From positions 1 through 64,000 of the forward strand of contig JAFGYB010000008.1 in NCBI GenBank assembly GCA_016936355.1: a DNA stretch of 64,000 nt, given 5' to 3'. Positions 28,084-35,981 of the stretch are shown here, piece after piece. The translations under genes and the position numbers were made by a program. Origin of the DNA: Bacteroidales bacterium (GTDB taxonomy: Bacteria > Bacteroidota > Bacteroidia > Bacteroidales > F082). Under the pieces are notes generated by a model, which was not told the DNA's origin, ran no database searches, and saw nothing but the letters and a program-made list of their open reading frames with translations. Each line of letters starts with the position of its first letter. Positions within the stretch are counted from its first letter, which is position 1.

Positions 28084-28892
28084 ACATGAACCACAGAAAT
28101 AAAATAGTATTTGGAGCCGTTACCCTGCTCGTTTCACTGATGACACTGCCTGTCTTCGGACAGAATGTCAACAAAATGGTGCGGAAAGGGAACAAGGAAT
28201 TCGATAAGGGGAAATTTTCCGATGCGGAAGTGCTGTACCGAAAAGCACTGGTAAAAAATCCCAAGTTTGAAAAAGCCAATTTCAATCTGGGCGATGCCTT
28301 GTACAAGGAAAAAAACTACGAAAGCGCCGGAAAACAGTTTATGAACCTTTCCAAGAAGGGCACTTCTGACCAGCTGAAAGCCAAATCGTGGTACAACCTG
28401 GGAAATACCCTGATGCAAAAGAAACAGTACGAACAAAGTATTGGCGCTTACATCAACTCCTTACGGCTGAATCCCAAGGACTACAACGCCAAATACAACC
28501 TGGAATATGCCCGCAAGATGTTGAAAAAACAAAACCAGAACAAGAAGAACAACCAAAACAAAAAGAATCAGAACAAGAAAAATCAAAACAAAAAAAACCA
28601 GAATAAAAAGAACGACAAGAACAAGCAAAACAAGAAGGATCAGAACAAGAATAAAAACGATCAAAACAAACAACAGAACAAAAACAACCAGAATAAACAG
28701 AATAACCAGAATAAGAACGATCAGAACAAGCAACAAAACAAACAGCAGGGAGGTCAGCGTCCTCAGATGACCAAGGCTGAAGCACAGCGCATGCTGGATG
28801 CGTTGCGTAACAGCGAAAAAGGAACGTTGAAAAAACTGGAAAAGAAAAAAGCCAAAAAGGTAAAAGGCAAACCCGATGTCATCAACTGGTAG
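28080..28892 (+). CDS. batC: BatC, TPR protein with Asn/Lys/Gln-rich linker
   Basis: A 270-residue protein: signal peptide (about 1-28), TPR units (about 30-145: GNKEFDKGKFSDAEVLYRKAL, NLGDALYKEKNYESAGKQF, YNLGNTLMQKKQYEQSIGAY), then a linker of about 76 residues made almost only of Asn, Lys and Gln with a few Asp (149-224). It ends in a short conserved segment (KAEAQRMLDALRNSEKGTLKKL). It is predicted to be periplasmic, where the TPRs could contact BatA, BatB or BatD. The linker's codons give a strongly A-rich repeat that may vary in length between strains. Confidence 0.9.
   Translation: MNMNHRNKIVFGAVTLLVSLMTLPVFGQNVNKMVRKGNKEFDKGKFSDAEVLYRKALVKNPKFEKANFNLGDALYKEKNYESAGKQFMNLSKKGTSDQLKAKSWYNLGNTLMQKKQYEQSIGAYINSLRLNPKDYNAKYNLEYARKMLKKQNQNKKNNQNKKNQNKKNQNKKNQNKKNDKNKQNKKDQNKNKNDQNKQQNKNNQNKQNNQNKNDQNKQQNKQQGGQRPQMTKAEAQRMLDALRNSEKGTLKKLEKKKAKKVKGKPDVINW
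28524..28751 (+). repeat. A-rich imperfect coding repeat in batC
   Basis: In-frame low-complexity tract encoding repeated NQNKKNQNKK-type units, with mixed AAC/AAT, AAA/AAG and CAA/CAG codons. The period is irregular (12-18 nt). Codon mixing means it is not a pure slippage tract. Confidence 0.85.
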
Positions 28893-28913
28893 GATGACCG
28901 ACCGAAACGTTGC

Positions 28914-28943
28914 TTTGGCAATGAAAAATAAATTCTATTTTTG
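28914..28943 (+). promoter_or_regulatory. Internal promoter upstream of batD
   Basis: TTTG (28914-28917), an 18-nt spacer, then TATTTTTG (28936-28943), a full match to the phylum's -33/-7 pattern. It lies in the only sizeable gap (74 nt) between bat genes, 23 nt before the batD ATG, and would allow batD-batE to be expressed separately. Confidence 0.55.
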
Positions 28944-28966
28944 AACAAAAATATTAAAGCCCAACT

Positions 28967-30829
28967 ATGAAAAAGAGCGGAATATATATCTTATTTCTCC
29001 TGTTGTTTGGCTGGCAATGGGCTCAGGCCGCCGACAACGTCAGATTTACTGCTTCGGCACCGGAAGAAGTGGCAGTGGGACAGCAGTTTCAGATCGTATT
29101 TCAGGTCAATGGTAACGGAAAGGGCTTTACGGCTCCCGACTTCAAGGGGCTGACCGTTTTGTCGGGACCCAATACCTCTACCAGTTCCAGTCTCCAGTTC
29201 ATCAATGGGAAAATGAGCCAGTCCTACACCATCACTTTTTCCTACATCGTGATGGCGGAAAAAACCGGCACTTTTTATGTACAGCCGGCCATCATTACCG
29301 TCGACGGCAAACAATACCGGTCCGATAAACTGCAGATTGATGTGGTGAAGGGATCGCCCCGAAACAATCCCGCCGGAAACCCCGGCCAAAGAACCGGTAC
29401 GAGCGGCACTGTTCAGGGCAATAACGGACAAATCACCGCCAAAGATGTGTTTGTGAAAGCCACCGTCAACAACGCGCATCCGTATATGGGGCAGCAGGTG
29501 GTGGTAACCTATAAGATTTATACCCGGGTTCCCGTTTCCAACCTGGCCATCAACAAGGTTTCCTCTTTCAAGGGATTCTGGTCGCAGGACCTGTTGAGCG
29601 ACAACGCCCGCATTCAGCAGAGCAACGAAACCATCGACGGACAACAATATGTGGTGGCTGTGATCCGGAAACTGGCCCTCATCCCGCAACAAGTCGGAAA
29701 ACTGACCATCGACCCCATGCAACTCAACTGTGTGGTGCAGCTGCGCGTGCAGCGGCAACGCAGCGGCGATCCGTTTGACGACTTCTTCAACGATCCGTTC
29801 TTCAATCAAAACGTGAAGAACATCAACAAAACACTGGTAGCTAATGCCGTGCACATCGATGTGAAACCGCTTCCCGAAGCAGGCAAACCGGCTTGTTTCT
29901 CAGGGGCTGTGGGTGATTTCAAATTCGAAACCAGTGTGGACAAAACCAGTCTGAGTACCAACGATGCGCTGACCTATACCATCAACCTTACCGGCAGAGG
30001 CAACATCGAGCTGATCGATGCCCCCAAAGTAGGCTTCCCCAGCGACTTTGAAACGTACGATCCGAAGATCGTGGACAACACCATCAAAACCGACATCGGA
30101 ATCTCAGGCAGCAAGAAATTTGAATACCTTGCCATCCCCCGGAATCCGGGTGACTTTACCATCGATCCGGTGAAATTCTGTTACTTCAATCCGGCCGATA
30201 AAAAATACCACACCCTCACTTCCCCTTCCTACAAAATCCATGTGGTGAAAGGAAAAGGCGGGGGCAACAACATGGTGTACACGGGCAACGCCCAGGAAGA
30301 CATCCAGTTCCTCGGCAAAGACATCCGGCACATCGAAAGCGGTCCGTATAATTTTGTCAAAGTCAATACCTATCTGTTTGGCTCGGTGCTTTTCTACATT
30401 CTGATGCTCATCCCTGTGGTGCTGCTGATCGTTGCTCTTATTCTGCGTAAGGTCATCGAAAACCGCAAGGCCAATGTATCGCTGTTGAAAAACAGGAAAG
30501 CCAATAAGGTGGCCCGTACCAAACTGATGAAAGCACAGAAGATCAAGAAAACCGGAAACGACAAAGCCTTTTACGACGAAATCGCCCTGGCTTTGTGGGG
30601 ATACATTGCCGATAAGTTCGACTTAAAACAAAGTGATCTTTCCATGGATTCCGTCAGGGAAAAACTGGAACAGCGACAGGTGGCTGAAGAAACCATTACC
30701 GGGTTCATCAGTACGCTGAACAATATTGAATATGCCCGTTTTGCTCCCGGCAATACCCGCGATAAAATGGAAAACATTTATGCGGAAGCCCTGAGCGCCA
30801 TCATGCAGGCAGAGAAATCACTGAAATAA
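28967..30829 (+). CDS. batD: BatD, large periplasmic oxygen-tolerance protein
   Basis: A 620-residue protein with a signal peptide (about 1-22) and repeated beta-sandwich domains (about 25-430). The start VRFTASAPEEVAVGQQFQIVFQVNGNGKGFTAPDF is characteristic of BatD. One transmembrane helix follows (about 470-492), then a basic cytoplasmic region (about 500-615) with an alpha-helical end. It would connect the periplasm with the cytosolic MoxR/DUF58 side of the complex. Two paired-sounding segments (KASVNAHPYMGQQV-like and ETSVDKTSLSTNDALTYTINLTGRG) suggest repeated Ig-like folds. An internal promoter precedes it. Confidence 0.93.
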   Translation: MKKSGIYILFLLLFGWQWAQAADNVRFTASAPEEVAVGQQFQIVFQVNGNGKGFTAPDFKGLTVLSGPNTSTSSSLQFINGKMSQSYTITFSYIVMAEKTGTFYVQPAIITVDGKQYRSDKLQIDVVKGSPRNNPAGNPGQRTGTSGTVQGNNGQITAKDVFVKATVNNAHPYMGQQVVVTYKIYTRVPVSNLAINKVSSFKGFWSQDLLSDNARIQQSNETIDGQQYVVAVIRKLALIPQQVGKLTIDPMQLNCVVQLRVQRQRSGDPFDDFFNDPFFNQNVKNINKTLVANAVHIDVKPLPEAGKPACFSGAVGDFKFETSVDKTSLSTNDALTYTINLTGRGNIELIDAPKVGFPSDFETYDPKIVDNTIKTDIGISGSKKFEYLAIPRNPGDFTIDPVKFCYFNPADKKYHTLTSPSYKIHVVKGKGGGNNMVYTGNAQEDIQFLGKDIRHIESGPYNFVKVNTYLFGSVLFYILMLIPVVLLIVALILRKVIENRKANVSLLKNRKANKVARTKLMKAQKIKKTGNDKAFYDEIALALWGYIADKFDLKQSDLSMDSVREKLEQRQVAEETITGFISTLNNIEYARFAPGNTRDKMENIYAEALSAIMQAEKSLK

Positions 30830-30843
30830 AGAACAAGGAAGAA

Positions 30844-31608
30844 ATGAAACGACAACTGAAATACTTCTTTTTGTTACTCGTGCTGGCAGCAGGCCCGACG
30901 CTTCGGGCTGCCAACCCCGATTCGCTGATGACCCAGGCCAACCGGGCCTACGACGCCCAAAAATACGATACGGCCATCGACCTGTACAACCGGGTTCTGA
31001 ACGAAGGCTGGGTGTCGCCCAAGCTGTACTACAACCTGGGCGATTCCTATTTCCGTAAGAAGAACCTTCCCGAGGCAATTCTGTACTACGAAAAAGCCAA
31101 AAAACTGGACCCCAACAACGAAAACATCCAGTACAACCTGGGCATTGCCAACTCCATGATCGTGGACAAGATCGATCAGGTGCCCCAGTTCTTTCTGAAA
31201 CGCTGGTGGAATTATTTCTACAACTTATTCGATGCGGATACCTGGACGGTCTTTTTCCTGATCTCCTTTGCCCTGCTGGTGCTGTTTGTAGGGATATTCT
31301 TCTTTTCGCATACCCGCCGAAACCGCCAGTGGTCGTTTTTTGTGGCGCTGCTGTTTCTGATTATCACCGCGGGCAGCCTGGGGCTGGCCTCCCAGCGGAC
31401 CTATTACAACAAAAACCAGAAAGAAGCCATTGTCTTTACCCCTTCCGTGACGGTGAAAAGTTCTCCGTCGCCCAATTCGGTGGACCTGTTTGTGATCCAC
31501 GACGGCACCAAGGTTAGAATCCTCGATCATGTGGACGGCTGGATCAAGATCAAAATCTCCAACGGAAGCATCGGCTGGCTGCCTGAAGTTTCGGTGAAGA
31601 CGATTTAG
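30844..31608 (+). CDS. batE: BatE, TPR and SH3-like membrane protein
   Basis: A 254-residue protein with a signal peptide or N-terminal helix (about 1-21), TPR repeats (about 25-100: ANRAYDAQKYDTAIDLYNRVL and YYNLGDSYFRKKNLPEAILYYEKAKKLDPNN), two transmembrane helices (about 135-155 and 165-185) and a C-terminal SH3-like domain (about 195-254: VKSSPSPNSVDLFVIHDGTKVRILD ... GWIKIKISNGSIGWLP). It ends the Bat operon, 14 nt after batD. No terminator hairpin follows immediately; the next 566 nt are repeat-rich and gene-free. Confidence 0.92.
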   Translation: MKRQLKYFFLLLVLAAGPTLRAANPDSLMTQANRAYDAQKYDTAIDLYNRVLNEGWVSPKLYYNLGDSYFRKKNLPEAILYYEKAKKLDPNNENIQYNLGIANSMIVDKIDQVPQFFLKRWWNYFYNLFDADTWTVFFLISFALLVLFVGIFFFSHTRRNRQWSFFVALLFLIITAGSLGLASQRTYYNKNQKEAIVFTPSVTVKSSPSPNSVDLFVIHDGTKVRILDHVDGWIKIKISNGSIGWLPEVSVKTI

Positions 31609-31623
31609 TTTTCCTTCTTCCAT

Positions 31624-31686
31624 AGTTCAATTCTGAGGATCCCGATTTATCGGGAGGCCGCGAGAATCTTATCTTCATTACGGGAC
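31624..31686 (+). repeat. Direct repeat, copy 1
   Basis: Begins AGTTCAATTCTGAGGATCCC and contains the palindrome CCCGATTTATCGGG, ending ACGGGAC. It is about 80% identical over 63 nt to 31951-32013, with the first 22 bases unchanged. Confidence 0.85.
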
Positions 31687-31765
31687 AGAAAAAATCTTTT
31701 TTTTCATTTTCATTGTTGCACTTTAGCGGTGTTCAAGCTGTGCTTCCCTAATAGCCCGTTAAAGG

Positions 31766-31820
31766 ACGTTTCTATATCTTAGCTATAAGCTAGCTATAGG
31801 ATAGCTATATGCTTCCTATA
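31766..31820 (+). repeat. 11-bp array, NNN+TAGCTATA x5
   Basis: Five contiguous 11-bp units. The three middle units have a perfect TAGCTATA core; the outer two read TTTCTATA and TTCCTATA. Each core is preceded by three variable bases (ACG, TCT, AGC, GGA, TGC). Confidence 0.82.
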
Positions 31821-31950
31821 AGCCCGACCGGCCCATATCGTTTTTGGATTGGGAACTTCCTGAATTGCACAGGACCCGGGTCCTGATACCGGTCAGACGC
31901 ATGAATCCATCCACGATCCACCTCCTCAGAGTTAAACTAATATAATTAGT

Positions 31951-32013
31951 AGTTCAATTCTGAGGATCCCGACTTGTCGGGCGACGTGAGCATCTTAAGG
32001 TATTCTACGGGAA
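31951..32013 (+). repeat. Direct repeat, copy 2
   Basis: Second copy of the 31624-31686 element, same orientation, with the palindrome as CCCGACTTGTCGGG: two stem-loop bases changed but the symmetry kept. About 264 nt separate the copies. Confidence 0.85.
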
Positions 32014-32027
32014 CAAACCGATGACAG

Positions 32028-32059
32028 GTGACGGGGTGACTGAGTGACACGGTGACAAG
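32028..32059 (+). repeat. Octamer array, GTGAC+NNN x4
   Basis: Four perfect GTGAC cores at 8-bp spacing, with variable triplets GGG, TGA, ACG and AAG. It has the same core, period and copy number as the array upstream of radC (173-204), in the opposite orientation. Confidence 0.9.
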
Positions 32060-32085
32060 AAACAAAGTTTAATTCGCACACACCG

Positions 32086-32138
32086 GCGCGCGCATGCTGC
32101 GCGTGCTTTCTATCTGGCGCGCGTTTTCAACGCGTGCC
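32086..32138. repeat. Pair of G+C-rich hairpins
   Basis: Hairpin 1 (32086-32106) has 9-bp arms and the loop TGC; hairpin 2 (32116-32138) has 10-bp arms and the loop TTC. Each has a single G-T wobble and shares the sequence CGCGTGC in the right arm. They are 9 nt apart. No U-run follows on the plus strand, so they do not look like terminators. The layout resembles REP/BIME-type elements. Confidence 0.65.
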
Positions 32139-32174
32139 CATTTGATTCCAGCATTTGCCATACAGGTTTGAAGA

Positions 32175-32441
32175 TTACAACGTTTTTTTTCTAACCAGCC
32201 AGAGTTTAATGGTGTAGTAAACGGTTGAAACGGCACCGGCAATCGCGGTCAGGGCAGTCAAAAAGATCAGCCAGGCATCAGCCCGGGTTACGGGTCTCAT
32301 GGTGCTCACAGTTATCCCGTTGTCGTAGGTATGGTCAGTGTGCACCATATATTGATACAGGTAGAAGTAGAGAAACAATCCCGCGAAAACCAGGAGGGTC
32401 AGCGAAACGACCGCTTTTCTTTTGAGTTTTTGTGATTTCAT
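32175..32441 (-). CDS. Small two-helix membrane protein, unknown
   Basis: An 88-residue protein I do not recognise. It has two hydrophobic helices (about 10-29 and 56-78) with a basic N terminus and C terminus, so both ends are predicted to face the cytosol with a ~25-residue periplasmic loop. It starts 13 nt after another small membrane protein on the same strand, and the two may form a pair. It could be a real gene or a poorly constrained frame; the paired layout favours the former. Confidence 0.5.
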   Translation of the reverse strand: MKSQKLKRKAVVSLTLLVFAGLFLYFYLYQYMVHTDHTYDNGITVSTMRPVTRADAWLIFLTALTAIAGAVSTVYYTIKLWLVRKKTL

Positions 32442-32454
32442 CCTGTGGGTTGGT

Positions 32455-32724
32455 TCAATTGTTAATAGGTGATGTGCCTGTCTTTTTTCTCAGGATTCTT
32501 TTCCCGAAGATCAGCAGAAACACGAAGACCAGGAACGATACAATGGTTAAAGCAAAGAAAATATCAAATTGCAGGAACAAATCCCTTCCGCTGGTTCCCG
32601 AAATACGGCCGGCGCCATCGGTTTCATACTTTAAACTGACCATGGTATCCAGTATCCGGTAAAAGAAATAAGGGATCCCTGAAAAGGAGAGCAACAAAAG
32701 AAGATAGTAGACCTTTTTGTTCAT
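32455..32724 (-). CDS. Small two-helix membrane protein, unknown
   Basis: An 89-residue protein of unknown family with two hydrophobic helices (about 4-24 and 52-75) and basic ends (KKVYY at the start, GKRILRKKTG near the end). Its size and topology mirror the gene that follows it at 32175-32441, though sequence similarity between the two is not evident by eye. No neighbour suggests a function. Confidence 0.5.
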   Translation of the reverse strand: MNKKVYYLLLLLSFSGIPYFFYRILDTMVSLKYETDGAGRISGTSGRDLFLQFDIFFALTIVSFLVFVFLLIFGKRILRKKTGTSPINN

Positions 32725-32810
32725 GAAGCAAATTGTAAACGCGAATATACGTTTTTATTGACCTTTCACCGGGAACTGAAACGCGGACGAGGGAGGATAA
32801 ATAGCCTGAC

Positions 32811-32893
32811 CGCATCCAATAAACGACTGACCGGACCCAACAAAGTGCCGACTGCGCCTCATCAAGTTCAGACTGTATCGCATAAAGGTCAGG
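32811..32893. repeat. Degenerate ~21-23-nt tandem repeat
   Basis: Three to four diverged units resembling CG-(C/G)A-CCAA-AAA-GACTG, roughly 21, 23, 21 and 18 nt long. The match is loose. Confidence 0.35.
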
Positions 32894-32950
32894 CAGGCTG
32901 GAATCTCTCAACCGGAGCATGTGCTTTATAAATTCGGCCTTTGATACGAT

Positions 32951-32980
32951 GAGATCCTTCACTCCGTTCAGGATGACAGG
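32951..32980. repeat. Dispersed-type palindromic repeat fragment
   Basis: GAGATCCTTCACTCCGTTCA followed by GGATGACAGG, containing ATCCT...AGGAT arms. Similar 'ATCCTTC-CTCCG-TCAGGATGACA' elements recur in intergenic DNA of many unrelated bacteria. It lies in the 343-nt gene-free stretch 32725-33067. Confidence 0.6.
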
Positions 32981-33011
32981 AAAAGGATGCTGTGGAGGGG
33001 AATTATGGGGC

Positions 33012-33045
33012 AAAAAAATAACTGCCCTGAAACAGAGCAGTTATT
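33012..33045 (-). terminator. Rho-independent terminator of the V-type ATPase operon
   Basis: On the minus strand, a 9-bp stem (AATAACTGC/GCAGTTATT; 33017-33045) with an 11-nt loop is followed by a run of T (33018-33012). It lies 22 nt after the subunit K stop codon. Confidence 0.85.
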
Positions 33046-33067
33046 GTAACGTTTTTGCAGTGGGTGA

Positions 33068-33526
<459 letters not shown>

Positions 33527-33549
33527 TTATTAATAAGTGATTTTTAAAA

Positions 33550-35364
33550 TTATTTCTTAAACGGTTTATATGCAACGCCGCCTCCTTCGAAACCGGCATT
33601 TTTGTAAAATTCAACAAAAGTCAAACGCAACGGGTGTACCATGGAGCCCAGTCCCGACATGAAGATGTTGATCGAATGACCGATCAAAAGTACAAACAAC
33701 ATGAGCACAATGCCCACAATCTGCATTCCGATGGACGCAGAGGGATCAAATAATTTGGTCCCCAGCTCGTTGAACACCAGTCCGAGAATAGCCGTGGCCA
33801 GCCCCAAAGCGAACAAACGCACGTAGGAAAGCAAGTCGCCTACGCCGCCGACCACCGTATTGTATGCATCCCAGAGCCCAACCCCGAAGTTGTAGAACGG
33901 ATTCTTTCCGGGTGAGTTCAGGAAGAAGATGGCAAACAGGGAACTACCGGCCAGGATGTAATAATAAATATTACCGAAGCTGATGATGCCTTCCTTAGAC
34001 AACAAGTAGTTGACGCCCGAGAAAATGATCAAAAAGGCCCAGCCCAACACGGACAGTGCATGACGGATCCCTTTCTGACGGGTGATCTTGGTAGCATTGA
34101 TAAACATCCCCAGCAGGATCTGAATCAATCCCAGTCCCAGCGAAGAAACAAACATCAGGTTCTGAATAGTCAGTCCCGATGCCTTCAGTTTAGCCGCTAC
34201 CTGGGCAAAGCCCGGCAGGTTGGTTCCGTACAGGTTGATACCAAAGGCCGTTCCGGTGAGCAGTCCGAAAATAATGGTGGACAGCCCCAGCAACTGAACC
34301 ATGGTCAGAATCTTGGCATTTTCCTTTTGTTTCTTTTTCATGAAGGTGGCAGCGCCCACAAAGAGCAAACCGTACCCGGCATCGCCGAGGCAGAAGCCGA
34401 AGAACATCCAGTAGAAAAAGGCCACAAAAGGTGTTAAGTCGATTTCGTTGTAATTGGGCAGACTGTACAGTTCGCCGATCATTTCAAACAACTGGTTGAT
34501 TTTGTTGTTTTTCAGTTTGATGGGAACCTTGTCTTCTTCTTCTGGGGCGCGCTTTTCGAAGAAAACCCCTTCGTGGCTCAGCGCAGCCTCCAATTGTTCC
34601 GACTGTTGCACAGGCACCCAGCCTTCCAGCACGGCTACCGTAGCATCGGCAACCCGTTCGCTGCCCTTTACGATTTTTGAAAAATCCAGCTGATTTCTGA
34701 TTTCCAGTTCGTATTGCTGCAGTGTGTCGGCTTGGGCGGCCAGTTTGGAAAATTCCTCCTGAATGGTATGCAGCTGTGCTTCCACCTGTTCTTTCCTTTC
34801 GATGGTTTCCAGCAAACTGGTATCAGGAAGTTTCAGCGGATCAATTTCAAAATCGGGCGCTTTCGGTGAATCCGAAACCACCACGAAAAAGATCTGCGAT
34901 CCAATCTGTTTTAATCGGAATACATCGTGCAGTTCTTCCCATTCCTCGGAATAATCCTTGATGCTGGTATGGAAAATGTGCAGATAGTATCCGTTGTCGT
35001 TTAATCTGGAAACCAGGGCCGGGTCGAACTGTCCCAACGGTTCCAGTTGCGAGATTTGTTTCTTCAAATGGTCTTTCTGCTGGAGCAGCTGCTCGCGCCG
35101 GTCGATGAGTTCATCGTATTTTTGAATGATCTGATCGCCGGTGAGCTGTTCGGTAGCCTCAACAGGTTCCAGTTTATTCAGTTGCTTCAGCACCTGGGTG
35201 GTCTTCCGGTTGTGTTCCATGAGGGCGGCAATTTCGCTGTGCTCCGACAGGTTTTCACCGGTCAGTTCCACATGCACCACGCCTTTTTCCCTCAGGTTTT
35301 CCAGGAAGGCTTCGTATTCCTTATGATACACCAGGAAGGCATATTTTTGCATTTTTTCGATCAT
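33550..35364 (-). CDS. ntpI: V-type ATP synthase subunit I (stator a subunit)
   Basis: A 604-residue subunit that forms the ion half-channels and the stator link. The N-terminal ~320 residues are soluble and largely coiled coil (repeated Glu/Gln/Leu-rich segments about 50-110 and 185-235). The C-terminal half has about seven or eight transmembrane helices, with DAGYGLLFVG and VGDLLSYVRLFALGLATAILG; the latter holds the conserved Arg facing the rotor. The ATG overlaps the subunit D stop by 4 nt. A full AAAGGAGG lies 7 nt before it, at 35372-35379, inside subunit D. Confidence 0.96.
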   Translation of the reverse strand: MIEKMQKYAFLVYHKEYEAFLENLREKGVVHVELTGENLSEHSEIAALMEHNRKTTQVLKQLNKLEPVEATEQLTGDQIIQKYDELIDRREQLLQQKDHLKKQISQLEPLGQFDPALVSRLNDNGYYLHIFHTSIKDYSEEWEELHDVFRLKQIGSQIFFVVVSDSPKAPDFEIDPLKLPDTSLLETIERKEQVEAQLHTIQEEFSKLAAQADTLQQYELEIRNQLDFSKIVKGSERVADATVAVLEGWVPVQQSEQLEAALSHEGVFFEKRAPEEEDKVPIKLKNNKINQLFEMIGELYSLPNYNEIDLTPFVAFFYWMFFGFCLGDAGYGLLFVGAATFMKKKQKENAKILTMVQLLGLSTIIFGLLTGTAFGINLYGTNLPGFAQVAAKLKASGLTIQNLMFVSSLGLGLIQILLGMFINATKITRQKGIRHALSVLGWAFLIIFSGVNYLLSKEGIISFGNIYYYILAGSSLFAIFFLNSPGKNPFYNFGVGLWDAYNTVVGGVGDLLSYVRLFALGLATAILGLVFNELGTKLFDPSASIGMQIVGIVLMLFVLLIGHSINIFMSGLGSMVHPLRLTFVEFYKNAGFEGGGVAYKPFKK

Positions 35365-35963
35365 GCGGCGTCCTCCTTTGTTTCCTGTCGTGCTTTTACA
35401 ATCTTTTGTGCGGCTTTACTCAGGTTTTCCTCATCCTCCATAAAGCGTTTGATCTTTCGGATGGCATCCTGATAGCCCGGAATGTGCACCTTTTCAAACA
35501 AGTTCACTTTCTGTGTCGTTTTCTTACGGGCATATTCCAGTAGTTCGGTCTTGCGGACGAAAATTTCTCTTTCCAGGCCAATGGAAGCAATCTGTCGTAC
35601 CATCTCGATGCCTTCGGGTAACCAGGCGGGATTGTTGAACAGACTGTAGGGTTTGATGTTGAATTCAACCCCTTCAAACACCGGAGTGGGCACCCCGGCG
35701 ATCTTCTTGGCGGAGACTTTTACGTCCACCACTTCCAGCAGGTCGGCATTGTATTCGCCATAGAGGACCATGATCTCTTCGTTCTCGCGGATCATCCGTT
35801 CGAACTCCTGATCGAGTCTTTTGGCTTCATTCTTTGCCTTCTTCACCTCCAGTCGCAAAGCCGATTCCTTGTTTTTAATGGTAGGAAGCGCCTTTACCCG
35901 AACCTTGAGGCTTTTCTCCAGCTGCTGAAGCGATGTTTTATTGTATTGAAATTTGATGGCCAT
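35361..35963 (-). CDS. ntpD: V-type ATP synthase subunit D (central stalk)
   Basis: A 200-residue helical subunit that forms the rotating shaft between the A3B3 head and the rotor ring. Long heptad-rich helices occupy both ends (about 10-60 and 140-195), as the family requires. FQYNKTSLQQLEKSLKVR at the N terminus and LFEKVHIPGYQDAIRKIKRFMEDEE near the C terminus are typical. It lies 18 nt after subunit B and overlaps subunit I by 4 nt. No subunit F gene, its usual stalk partner, is found in the operon. Confidence 0.93.
   Translation of the reverse strand: MAIKFQYNKTSLQQLEKSLKVRVKALPTIKNKESALRLEVKKAKNEAKRLDQEFERMIRENEEIMVLYGEYNADLLEVVDVKVSAKKIAGVPTPVFEGVEFNIKPYSLFNNPAWLPEGIEMVRQIASIGLEREIFVRKTELLEYARKKTTQKVNLFEKVHIPGYQDAIRKIKRFMEDEENLSKAAQKIVKARQETKEDAA
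35372..35379 (-). promoter_or_regulatory. Strong Shine-Dalgarno for ntpI
   Basis: AAAGGAGG on the minus strand, 7 nt before the subunit I ATG, in the 3' coding end of subunit D. Sequence and spacing are identical to the ntpB site. Confidence 0.75.
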
Positions 35964-35981
35964 AACGTATTCCCCTTGCGG

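Larger units (their letters stand above)
31609..32174. other. Repeat-rich intergenic island
   Basis: 566 nt without a supported gene. It holds, in order, a ~63-nt direct repeat copy, an 11-bp periodic array, a second direct repeat copy, a GTGAC octamer array and two G+C-rich hairpins. No reading frame has family likeness and no clear promoter is visible. Confidence 0.8.

Noticed and set aside
32624-33013. 129-codon frame on the minus strand
   Set aside because: It overlaps the small membrane protein gene, runs through a dispersed repeat and a degenerate tandem repeat, and resembles the spurious frames such repeats produce.
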